From the NCBI GenBank assembly GCA_946482165.1, contig CAMLQS010000224.1, positions 1 to 8,371 of the forward strand: DNA of 8,371 nucleotides. Reading direction: 5' to 3'. This document shows positions 1-5,593 of this stretch, piece after piece. The stretch is from an uncultured Verrucomicrobiota bacterium (lineage in GTDB: Bacteria > Verrucomicrobiota > Verrucomicrobiae > Opitutales > Opitutaceae). Both the position numbers and the translations under genes were made by a program. Each line of letters opens with the position of its first letter. Position 1 is the stretch's first letter. Below the pieces are notes generated by a model that was not told where the DNA came from, searched no databases, and worked only from the letters and a program-made list of their open reading frames with translations.

Positions 1-16
1 TCCGACCGCCCGCCTA

Positions 17-373
17 ATGAAAATCAAAGCAAACGACGACCGCATCCTCGGCACCGCCGCGGCCCTCCTGCTCCTTTACCGCGCCCGACTCGCTCGCGGA
101 GACGTCGGCGGTCTGGTGACCGGCTCGTTGGAGGAACTCCGCTCCGATCCCGATGCCTTCAAGGCGGCCTTCCCTCGGCGCGATCTCGCCGCCGCACGCG
201 ATCCCGAGGCCCTTGCCGCGCTCCTCCGCAAGGCCGGCCGCCGCGAGCGCTACCAGGAGTTGCTCGCCGCCGTCGACGTCGTGCTCGCACGGATACAGCG
301 CAACAAGATCCAGTTCAGCAGCCTCGTGGAATTGGACAACTATCTCGTCGCGAACCTCCTTCGCTTCGACTGA
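17..373 (+). CDS. Hypothetical 118-aa helical protein
   Basis: I do not recognise this protein. The reading frame starts with ATG at 17 and ends with TGA at 371-373. Coding use is convincing: third positions are mostly G or C, and residue composition is normal (the overlapping frame is Ser/Arg/Pro-rich, as expected for a shadow). The protein looks mostly alpha-helical, rich in Ala, Leu and Arg, with a short hydrophobic stretch near residues 11-20 that is too short and too charged at its flanks to be a clear membrane span. There are no cysteines and no obvious catalytic motif. The C-terminal third (about residues 76-118) is amphipathic and ends in a Leu/Asn-rich segment. Only 16 bases lie upstream in the window, so its operon context is unknown. 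It could be a small regulatory or scaffold protein, but that is a guess. Confidence 0.7.
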   Translation: MKIKANDDRILGTAAALLLLYRARLARGDVGGLVTGSLEELRSDPDAFKAAFPRRDLAAARDPEALAALLRKAGRRERYQELLAAVDVVLARIQRNKIQFSSLVELDNYLVANLLRFD

Positions 374-452
374 GCGGGCCGCGCCCGGGTCGGCGCGACG
401 CCGGCCCCGAACCTCGAGCCATCACCCCCGCTTGACCCGAACGAAAACGCGT

Positions 453-472
453 GAAAGGTAGGCGCGCCTTTC
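453..472 (+). promoter_or_regulatory. Hairpin just upstream of micro-ORF
   Basis: GAAAGG (453-458) pairs perfectly with CCTTTC (467-472) across an 8-nt loop; a self-complementary GGCGCGCC overlaps at 461-468. The right arm ends one base before the ATG at 474. The left arm contains the only Shine-Dalgarno-like purine stretch nearby (AAAGG), so folding could sequester it. The absence of a T-run argues against a standard terminator. Any function is inference. Confidence 0.3.
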
Positions 473-473
473 C

Positions 474-563
474 ATGTCGGCCACCGGACAACTTCACGCC
501 AGCCTGACCGCGAGCAACGAGCTCGTGGTCTTTCCCTGCGTGCCCGGGCTGACGACCGAGTGA
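474..563 (+). CDS. Possible 29-aa micro-protein
   Basis: ATG at 474 opens a 29-codon frame ending in TGA at 561-563, with an in-frame TAG at 459-461, so it cannot extend upstream. It is unlike the shadow frames nearby: by my count, GC across its codons (excluding the start) is about 64% at position 1, 57% at position 2 and 89% at position 3, the gradient expected of real genes in GC-rich genomes. The peptide has a polar N-terminal half, then a hydrophobic patch containing one cysteine (about residues 17-25), and an acidic end. There is no recognisable domain and no well-placed ribosome binding site. It could be a genuine small protein, a leader peptide for the downstream Rnk-like gene, a decayed gene remnant, or chance. 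Confidence 0.3.
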   Translation: MSATGQLHASLTASNELVVFPCVPGLTTE

Positions 564-636
564 CCACGCCGGGCCTTCGCGCCGCGTGATCCGGTTTCGC
601 CCGGGACAATAGCCTCCGTCGCTTCCCGCCCGCCCG

Positions 637-672
637 GTCGGCCGGTCGCGTTTTTTCGCGTCTGCGGCCGAC
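637..672 (+). promoter_or_regulatory. Nested stem-loop upstream of rnk-like gene
   Basis: GTCGGCCG (637-644) pairs perfectly with CGGCCGAC (665-672). Inside it, CGCG (647-650) pairs with CGCG (657-660) around a loop of exactly six T residues (651-656). The two helices are separated by a 2-nt/4-nt internal loop. The structure lies 80 bp before the start of the Rnk-like gene. The T-run is in the loop and not after the stem, so it does not look like a classical intrinsic terminator. A leader-RNA structure or a DNA dyad is possible. Confidence 0.4.
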
Positions 673-752
673 GGTCTCCGCCGCGGCCCGCCTTCGCGCG
701 CACCGTCGCGTTCCTGGCACGGCCTTTACTCCGAACATCGATCCCGATCCCC

Positions 753-1157
753 ATGATCACCTCACAGAAAACCATCACTTTCAGCACCACCGACCACCTC
801 GCCCTTCAGGCCCGCCTCGCGCGTTCGCTTCCCGGCAACACCCGAAATCGCGACATCTGGGACAGCCTGCGCGAAGAACTGGCCCGCGCCTCGCTCCTTC
901 CCGCCGAAGCCATGCCGCCAAAGATCGTTCGCGTCGGCTCTTCGTTCGCCGTGAGCGACTTGGACAACGGCGAAATCGATCGCTTCACCCTCGTCTGGCC
1001 CGAACAGGCCGATGTTGAACGCGGTCGTCTCTCCGTCCTTACGCCCCTCGGCGTCGCGCTCCTCGGCTTCTCCGAAGGCGACGAAATCACATGGCGAATG
1101 CCCGGCGGACTCCGGCGTCTGACACTCATCGAGGTGAATCCACCCGAGAACTCCTGA
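753..1157 (+). CDS. rnk: Rnk-like GreA/GreB-family RNA polymerase-binding protein
   Basis: This 134-aa protein resembles Rnk (regulator of nucleoside diphosphate kinase), a GreA/GreB relative that binds RNA polymerase through its C-terminal FKBP-like domain. The N-terminal part (about residues 12-50) is helical and corresponds to the short coiled coil of Rnk, much shorter than that of GreA. Residues about 55-130 form the GreA/GreB C-terminal domain, with the family hallmarks LSVLTPLG (93-100), ALLGFSEGDEI (102-112) and the closing PGG (117-119). Length matches E. coli Rnk (about 136 aa) closely. ATG at 753 is the natural start; there is no evident Shine-Dalgarno sequence. It is followed after 33 bp by the cupin gene and may head a small operon. 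The alternative is a more general GreA-type factor lacking the catalytic coiled-coil tip; membership of the fold is secure, the exact role in NDP kinase control is inferred. Confidence 0.88.
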   Translation: MITSQKTITFSTTDHLALQARLARSLPGNTRNRDIWDSLREELARASLLPAEAMPPKIVRVGSSFAVSDLDNGEIDRFTLVWPEQADVERGRLSVLTPLGVALLGFSEGDEITWRMPGGLRRLTLIEVNPPENS

Positions 1158-1190
1158 CCTGATCCGAAACCTGTAAACCTAACTGAAACC

Positions 1191-1532
1191 ATGAAATCCG
1201 ATACCAATTCCACCTCCGCCCCCCTCCCCGCCGTCGATCTCGCGCCCTGGATCGCCGCCCGCCCCGTTCCGAGGGAACACGGCGTCGATGGCGAGATTGC
1301 CGTGCTCGGCCCGTGCGCGGAGCACGTTTGCGCGGCCGTCCCTCGCCTCCGATCCCTTTACGTTGTCACGGGAGCGCTTACCGTGACCGTCGGCCGGACC
1401 AACCACATTCTGGCCGCCGATTCAGTCCTTACCCTGCCGCCCGACCGTGCCGCGACCCTTCGGAACCACACCGACGGTCCCGCCAAGGTCCTGTCGCTTT
1501 GCCTGCCGGAGGCGACCGCCGTCGGCGTCTAG
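1191..1532 (+). CDS. Small cupin-fold protein, apparently lacking metal ligands
   Basis: A 113-aa single-domain cupin. The beta-barrel core spans about residues 35-106. The strand-turn segment LYVVTGALTVTVG (56-68) is the end of cupin motif 1, and the LPP...RN...K region (82-99) is motif 2. In metal-binding cupins motif 1 carries HxH and a Glu, and motif 2 carries a His in the PG-x-x-H position. Here the motif 1 region before Y57 reads V-P-R-L-R-S-L with no His pair or Glu, and the motif 2 His is replaced by Ala (A87/A88). A metal-dependent enzyme activity is therefore unlikely; ligand binding or a structural role is more plausible. The first about 30 residues are Pro/Ala/Ser-rich and probably flexible. 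It lies 33 bp after the Rnk-like gene and about 54 bp before the acetyltransferase, all on the same strand. Substrate unknown. Confidence 0.8.
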   Translation: MKSDTNSTSAPLPAVDLAPWIAARPVPREHGVDGEIAVLGPCAEHVCAAVPRLRSLYVVTGALTVTVGRTNHILAADSVLTLPPDRAATLRNHTDGPAKVLSLCLPEATAVGV

Positions 1533-1586
1533 CGAGATGACGCCGGTCGAGTGGCGGAAACTCCGGCTCTGCATTCGTTCCCGTCC

Positions 1587-1859
1587 ATGACCCAGACCCA
1601 CCATCCGGCTGAACGCCGCTTCGTCGTCACTCAGGTAGATGGCGAGGCGTTTCTCACCTACGACGCCGATCAAGGCTCGGCCACGGTAACCCACACCTTC
1701 GTCCCGCCCGCGTGGCGCGGGCGCGGCGTGGCCGAGCAACTCGTCCGCGCCTTCCTAGACTGGGCGCGACGCGAGGGCCGTCGGGTCGAAAGCCATTGCA
1801 GCTACGCAACCGCCTTCCTCGCTCGCCACCCCGAACTGCGTCCGCCCGCCAAGGCGTAA
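1587..1859 (+). CDS. Minimal GNAT-fold N-acetyltransferase (YjdJ/At1g77540-like)
   Basis: A roughly 90-aa protein of the compact GCN5-related group (the family of Arabidopsis At1g77540). From the ATG at 1587: residues 9-37 form the opening strands (RRFVV...DGEAFLTYD...THTFVPP), then WRGRGVA (43-49) is the acetyl-CoA pyrophosphate-binding loop, residues 50-66 the following helix, and SHCSYATAFLARHPE (69-83) the conserved C-terminal segment containing Cys71, equivalent to the active-site cysteine region of the family. An in-frame GTG at 1551 would add 12 residues, but the family normally begins close to the E-R-R-F strand, so I prefer ATG 1587. Neither start has a good ribosome binding site. 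It is the last of three closely spaced small genes and converges on fumC 31 bp away. The acetyl acceptor is unknown. Confidence 0.82.
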   Translation: MTQTHHPAERRFVVTQVDGEAFLTYDADQGSATVTHTFVPPAWRGRGVAEQLVRAFLDWARREGRRVESHCSYATAFLARHPELRPPAKA

Positions 1860-1890
1860 GCCCGCTCCACGCCTCCGCCGGCGGCGCGCG

Positions 1891-3294
1891 TCAGCCGTTT
1901 CCGGAGCCCTTGGCCCAGGGCCGGGTCATCGCCTCCGGATCGAGGGCCGCGTCGAGCTCGGATTCCGTCATCAAGCCGCGCGCCAGCGCCACCTCCCGAA
2001 GCGTCTTTCCCGTCGCGTGGGCTTCCTTCGCGATCGACGCGGCCGTGTCGTATCCGAGTTTCGGATTCAACGCCGTCGCCAGCATGAGCGAACGGTCCAC
2101 CAGTTCCCTGCATCGCGCCCGGTCGGCCTCGATTCCGGCCACGCACGCGTCGGCAAACCGCCGCGCACCCGCCGCCAGCACGCGAATGCATTCATGCAGG
2201 GCGTGCGCGATCAGCGGCAGCGTCGCGTTGAGCTCTAGGTGCCCCGCGTTGCCGCAGGCGACGACCATCGACGCATGGCCCTGCGCATAGATGCATGCCT
2301 GCGCGAGCATTTCGCTCATCACCGGATTCACCTTCCCCGGCATGATCGAGGAGCCCGGCTGCGTCGCCGGCAAACGCAGCTCGCCCAGCCCCGCGCGCGG
2401 CCCGGAGCCGAGCAGGCGGATGTCGTTGGCGATCTTCGCAAGGCTCGCCGCGATGGCCGCCAGCTGCCCCGCCGCCTCCACCGCGTCGTCGCGCGCCGCC
2501 TGCGCCTCGAAATGATTCGCCGCCTCGACGAAACCCTGCCCCGTCTCCGCCGACAGTATTCTCGCCACCGCCGCGCCAAAGCGAGGATCGCAATTGATCC
2601 CCGTTCCCACCGCCGTCCCGCCAACCGCCAGCTCCCGCAGGACGAACACCGCCCGGTCCACTCGCCCGATCGATTTCGCCACCTGCGCCGCATAGCCGGA
2701 GAACTCCTGGCCAAGCGTCAGCGGAGTGGCGTCCATCAGGTGGGTGCGGCCGATTTTGATGATCGTATCATAGGCCCGCGCCTTCTCCCCCAGCCTCGCG
2801 CTCAGGTGCTCCAGCGCGGGCCGTAGGCTCCGCGCGAGCGCCAGGACCACGCTCACATGCAGCGCGGTCGGGATAATGTCGTTCGAGGACTGGCCGAGGT
2901 TGACGTCGTCGTTGGGATGCGCGGGTCGCCGCGAGCCGATCGGCATCCCCGCCAGCTGGCTCGCGCGGTTCGCGATCACTTCGTTCGCGTTCATGTTCGT
3001 CGAGGTGCCCGACCCGGTCTGGAAAACATCCACCGGGAAATGCGGGTCCAGCGTTCCGTCCGCCACTTCGCGCGCCGCGCGCTTGATCCACCCGGCCTTC
3101 TCCGGCGCCAGCAATCCGAGTTCCTCGTTCGCCTGCGCGCAGGCCCATTTCACGAGCCCCAGCCCATGGATAAACTCAGCCGGCATCGGCCGTCCGCCGA
3201 CAGGGAAATTCTCCACCGCCCGCTGCGTCGACGCGCCGTAAAGCGCGTCGTCCGGCACCTGCATCTCCCCCATCGAATCGCGTTCGGTTCTCAT
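1891..3294 (-). CDS. fumC: Fumarate hydratase, class II
   Basis: Class II fumarase, which interconverts fumarate and L-malate in the cytoplasmic TCA cycle as an oxygen-stable, iron-free homotetramer. From ATG at 3294 it is 467 aa, the same length as E. coli FumC, and opens with the expected DSMGEMQVP segment; a further in-frame start at 3327 would add 11 Arg/Gly-rich residues that do not fit the family. Landmarks: GSGTSTNMNANEV (94-106), HPNDDVN with the B-site His (126-132), GRTHLMDATPLTLGQE with catalytic His185 (182-197), and the superfamily signature GSSIMPGKVNP (314-324) giving the catalytic loop Ser, Lys321 and Asn323. The C-terminal fumarase domain (GYDTAA...LTESELD...) is complete. 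All active-site residues I can place are present. It is transcribed alone, converging with the acetyltransferase and divergent from the ABC permease. An aspartase or argininosuccinate lyase identity is less likely given length and motif wording. Confidence 0.97.
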   Translation of the reverse strand: MRTERDSMGEMQVPDDALYGASTQRAVENFPVGGRPMPAEFIHGLGLVKWACAQANEELGLLAPEKAGWIKRAAREVADGTLDPHFPVDVFQTGSGTSTNMNANEVIANRASQLAGMPIGSRRPAHPNDDVNLGQSSNDIIPTALHVSVVLALARSLRPALEHLSARLGEKARAYDTIIKIGRTHLMDATPLTLGQEFSGYAAQVAKSIGRVDRAVFVLRELAVGGTAVGTGINCDPRFGAAVARILSAETGQGFVEAANHFEAQAARDDAVEAAGQLAAIAASLAKIANDIRLLGSGPRAGLGELRLPATQPGSSIMPGKVNPVMSEMLAQACIYAQGHASMVVACGNAGHLELNATLPLIAHALHECIRVLAAGARRFADACVAGIEADRARCRELVDRSLMLATALNPKLGYDTAASIAKEAHATGKTLREVALARGLMTESELDAALDPEAMTRPWAKGSGNG

Positions 3295-3458
3295 CGGACA
3301 AGCTGCTCGTCCGCGCCCGCCGCGCAAACTCCCCCTCGCATCAGGGAAGCCCGCCGCTCCACGGCCCGCGGTCTTGCTTCATTCGCGGCCATCCCATTTT
3401 TACGCGTTCCAGTGTTTTTCGTGGTCAGCCCCTGCCTGTCTTGGGCACCGTTCGGGCG
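3295..3458. promoter_or_regulatory. Divergent promoter gap, fumC / ABC permease
   Basis: This 164-bp gap must contain the 5' signals of both fumC (minus) and the permease (plus). It includes a less GC-rich island at about 3394-3427 with runs of T. Read on the minus strand, that island has ACCACGAAAAACAC, which resembles the degenerate CACGAAA-type intergenic repeats seen in some environmental bacterial genomes. A CCGCGG dyad lies near 3366-3371. I could not assign -35/-10 boxes with confidence. Confidence 0.4.
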
Positions 3459-5153
3459 ATGTCGCAGACCTTCGCGCGCTCCGTCTTCTTCTTCACGCTG
3501 CTCTTTTTCGCGGCGTTCTTTTTTTGGCCGATCTTCCAGATTCTGCGCGGTGGTTTCGTCGACGCGGATGGCAATTTCACGCTCCGCACCTTCTCCGCGC
3601 TTCTCGCCGATCCCCTCTACCGCGGGGGCCTCTTCAACTCGTTCTGGCTCGGACTCGCGACCACCGTCTTCGCCTTCGCCATCGGCCTGCCGCTCGCCTT
3701 TCTGAGCGATCGCTTCCAATTCCCCGGCAAAGCCGCCCTGGCCTCCGTCGTGCTGGTGCCGATGATCCTTCCGCCTTTCGTCGGCGCCATCGGCATCAAA
3801 CAGATCTTCGGGCAATACGGCGCGCTCAACGCCCTGCTCATCCAAATCGGCCTGCGCCCGGAGGGCTGGACCCTTGACTGGTTCGCCATCGCGCCTTTCT
3901 GGGGAATCGCGTTCGTCAACGCGCTCACGCTCTACCCGATCATCTATCTCAACTGCGCCGCCGCCCTCGCCAACGTCGATCCCGCCATGGAGGAGGCCGC
4001 GCAGAATCTCGGCTGCACCGGCCTGCGCCGCTTCCGCCGGGTCACGCTGCCGCTCATCAAGCCCGGCCTCTTCGCCGGCGGCACCATCGTCTTCATCGCC
4101 GGCTTCACCGAACTCGGCGTCCCGCTTGTTTTCGACTACTCGCGCGTCGCCTCCGTCCAGATTTTCTACGGCCTGAAAGACATTGGCGGGAATCCCGCCC
4201 CCTACGCGCTCGTCACCCTCCTGCTGCTCAGCACCACCGCTCTCTACGCCTTGGGCAAAGGTCTCTTCGGACGCCAATCCCACGCCATGATGGCCAAGGC
4301 GTCCTCTACCGGCGGCGCGCGGCCGCTGCCCCTCGGCCGGGCTTTGCTTTGCACCGCCCTCTTCGGCGGGGTCACTGCTCTCGCGGTGTTGCCCCACCTC
4401 GGCGTCGTGCTGACGGCCTTCGCGAGCGATTGGTATGCCTCGATCCTGCCGCAGGGCTTCACGCTGGAGAACTTCGAGCTCGCTCTCGGCCACCCGCTCA
4501 CGGTCTCGGCCATAGGCAACTCGCTCAAGTTCGCCGCCGCCAGCACTGTCGTGGACATCGTTCTCGGCATCGCGATCGCCTACGTCGTGGTCCGCTCGAA
4601 GCTCCCCTATCGCGGCTTGCTCGACGTCCTGGCCATGCTGCCGCTCGCCGTGCCCGGCCTCGTGGTGGCCTTCGGCTACCTCGCCATGAGCCAGGAAGGC
4701 CGCGCCTTCGCGTTCCTCAATCCCGTCGAGAACCCGACCGTCCTCCTCATCATCGCCTACTCCGTCCGCCGGCTGCCCTACGTTGTGCGCTCCGCCGTCG
4801 CCGGCTTCCAGCAGACGAGCGAAACCCTCGAGGAGGCCGCGCAGAATCTCGGCTGCCCGCCCCTCAAGGCCATGGCGAAAATCACCCTTCCGCTCATCGC
4901 GGCCAATCTTATCGCCGGGGGACTGCTCGCCTTCGCCTTCGCCATGCTCGAGGTATCCGACTCGCTGATACTCGCGCAGAAGCAGGCGTTCTACCCGATC
5001 ACCAAGGCCATCCTCGAACTCTTCCAGCTACTCGGCGACGGCCAGTTCATCGCCAGCGCCCTGGGCGTATGGGCCATGGCCTTCCTCGGCATCTGCATCG
5101 TCGGCCTGAGCATCGTCCTCGGCAAAAAACTCGGCGCCATCTTCCGGGTTTAG
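3459..5153 (+). CDS. Fused two-domain ABC transporter permease (ferric iron/thiamine/polyamine type)
   Basis: A 564-aa inner-membrane permease made of two binding-protein-dependent transport domains in one chain, as in FbpB/AfuB iron and ThiP thiamine importers. An N-terminal membrane segment (about 9-30) is followed by permease domain 1 (about 60-262), a polar linker (about 266-295), and a second half that repeats the layout (about 296-564). Each half carries the cytoplasmic EAA loop that contacts the ATPase: EEAAQNLGC begins at residue 178 and again at residue 458, each followed by T-L-P-L-I. Around twelve hydrophobic segments are visible. I chose ATG 3459 over the TTG at 3441. Neither a substrate-binding protein nor an ATP-binding subunit is adjacent, so partners must be encoded elsewhere. 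Ferric iron is the commonest substrate for this architecture, but it cannot be decided from this protein alone. Confidence 0.92.
   Translation: MSQTFARSVFFFTLLFFAAFFFWPIFQILRGGFVDADGNFTLRTFSALLADPLYRGGLFNSFWLGLATTVFAFAIGLPLAFLSDRFQFPGKAALASVVLVPMILPPFVGAIGIKQIFGQYGALNALLIQIGLRPEGWTLDWFAIAPFWGIAFVNALTLYPIIYLNCAAALANVDPAMEEAAQNLGCTGLRRFRRVTLPLIKPGLFAGGTIVFIAGFTELGVPLVFDYSRVASVQIFYGLKDIGGNPAPYALVTLLLLSTTALYALGKGLFGRQSHAMMAKASSTGGARPLPLGRALLCTALFGGVTALAVLPHLGVVLTAFASDWYASILPQGFTLENFELALGHPLTVSAIGNSLKFAAASTVVDIVLGIAIAYVVVRSKLPYRGLLDVLAMLPLAVPGLVVAFGYLAMSQEGRAFAFLNPVENPTVLLIIAYSVRRLPYVVRSAVAGFQQTSETLEEAAQNLGCPPLKAMAKITLPLIAANLIAGGLLAFAFAMLEVSDSLILAQKQAFYPITKAILELFQLLGDGQFIASALGVWAMAFLGICIVGLSIVLGKKLGAIFRV
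3990..4016 (+). repeat. 27-bp direct repeat inside permease gene, copy 1
   Basis: This copy encodes the first EAA loop (EEAAQNLGC). The same 27 bases recur without mismatch at 4830-4856, 840 bp downstream in the same frame, encoding the second loop. The sequences diverge immediately outside. Protein-level constraint explains the amino acids, but the nine codons are also identical, which could be codon bias or local gene conversion. Confidence 0.85.
4830..4856 (+). repeat. 27-bp direct repeat inside permease gene, copy 2
   Basis: Exact copy of 3990-4016, encoding the EAA loop of the second permease domain. The two copies are in register with each other at a spacing of 280 codons, which is also about the length of one half of this fused protein. 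Confidence 0.85.
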
Positions 5154-5167
5154 TGGGAAGACGAAAC

Positions 5168-5195
5168 AAGCCCCGGCCATCTTCGGCCGGGGCTT
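5168..5195. terminator. Hairpin terminator between convergent genes
   Basis: A perfect 11-bp stem, AAGCCCCGGCC (5168-5178) with GGCCGGGGCTT (5185-5195), closes a 6-nt loop. It sits 15 bp after the permease stop codon and 30 bp beyond the end of the oppositely oriented secreted-protein gene, so it can serve both. The T-richer flank lies on the minus-strand exit side (GTTTCGTCTT); on the plus side the stem ends in TT followed by GC-rich sequence. Bidirectional intrinsic termination is the simplest reading. Confidence 0.75.
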
Positions 5196-5224
5196 GGGCG
5201 CCCTCCTCGGTCAACCGGGATGGA

Positions 5225-5473
5225 TCACTTTCCGCAGTGAGCTTTGCATCCCGGCACCTTCTCCAGATCGCACTTTACCATCCGCGTGAAGCGCCCGTGG
5301 GTGACAGGCATGACCTTGCAGGCGTCCTTTTCCGCCTTCACCGCCGGCTTTTCCACGGCAGTCGGAGGAACGGTGGAACGCGATTTCCAATACTGCAGGC
5401 CGGGGCCGGCGAAGGAAGCGGACGCAAAAACGACCGCGGCGAGCGAAACCAGGGACAAACGTAGAGCTTTCAT
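5225..5473 (-). CDS. Small secreted four-cysteine protein, function unknown
   Basis: An 82-aa protein with a clear Sec signal peptide: basic start (MKALR), hydrophobic core (about 6-17) and a small-residue cleavage region (A-S-F-A ending at residue 22). The mature part of about 60 residues has a Pro/Val/Lys linker (33-50) and then a cysteine-rich C-terminus, with Cys at 52, 68, 76 and 80. These could form two disulfides outside the cytoplasm or bind a metal or cofactor. I do not recognise a family. It has one of the few strong ribosome binding sites in the window, AAAAGGAGAA at 5481-5490 (minus strand), with AGGAG nine bases before the ATG, suggesting good translation. It is downstream of the hydrolase gene on the same strand, but the 202-bp gap argues for its own promoter. 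A terminator hairpin follows at 5168-5195. Confidence 0.8.
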   Translation of the reverse strand: MKALRLSLVSLAAVVFASASFAGPGLQYWKSRSTVPPTAVEKPAVKAEKDACKVMPVTHGRFTRMVKCDLEKVPGCKAHCGK

Positions 5474-5482
5474 GGCAGGGTT

Positions 5483-5488
5483 CTCCTT
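5483..5488 (-). promoter_or_regulatory. Strong Shine-Dalgarno of the secreted-protein gene
   Basis: Read on the minus strand this is AAGGAG, within AAAAGGAGAA, separated by nine bases from the ATG at 5473. It fixes the start of the secreted-protein gene. Most other genes in the window have no comparable site. Confidence 0.8.
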
Positions 5489-5593
5489 TTAGTTTTTCAG
5501 CTAGGCCCGCGCGGTGTGCGCGAGCGTCTCTGCCAATTGATACGCGCCCGGAGACGGACTCCCCCGGCGCTCCATGTCTTTCTTTCGCGTATT

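Larger units (their letters stand above)
374..752. other. 379-bp intergenic gap with small structured elements
   Basis: No conventional gene fits here; the long frames on either strand are Arg/Ser/Gly-rich and look like shadows. The gap holds three things listed separately: a 6-bp hairpin at 453-472, a 29-codon micro-ORF at 474-563 with coding-like composition, and a nested stem-loop at 637-672 whose loop is six T residues. The promoter of the Rnk-like gene at 753 presumably lies here, but I cannot pick out convincing -35 and -10 boxes. Confidence 0.6.

Noticed and set aside
340..790. Minus-strand open frames across the 374-752 gap
   Set aside because: Both are Arg/Gly-rich, lack domains and lie opposite GC-rich DNA; no ribosome binding site or coding-like composition supports them.
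1860..1890. Terminator between the acetyltransferase and fumC
   Set aside because: The 31-bp gap has only a short CGCCGGCG dyad and no T-run on either strand, too weak to call.
3291..4493. 400-codon open frame on the minus strand, antisense to the permease
   Set aside because: The translation is extremely Glu/Gly/Arg/Asp-rich with no domain. This is the usual by-product of strong third-position GC in the real plus-strand gene.
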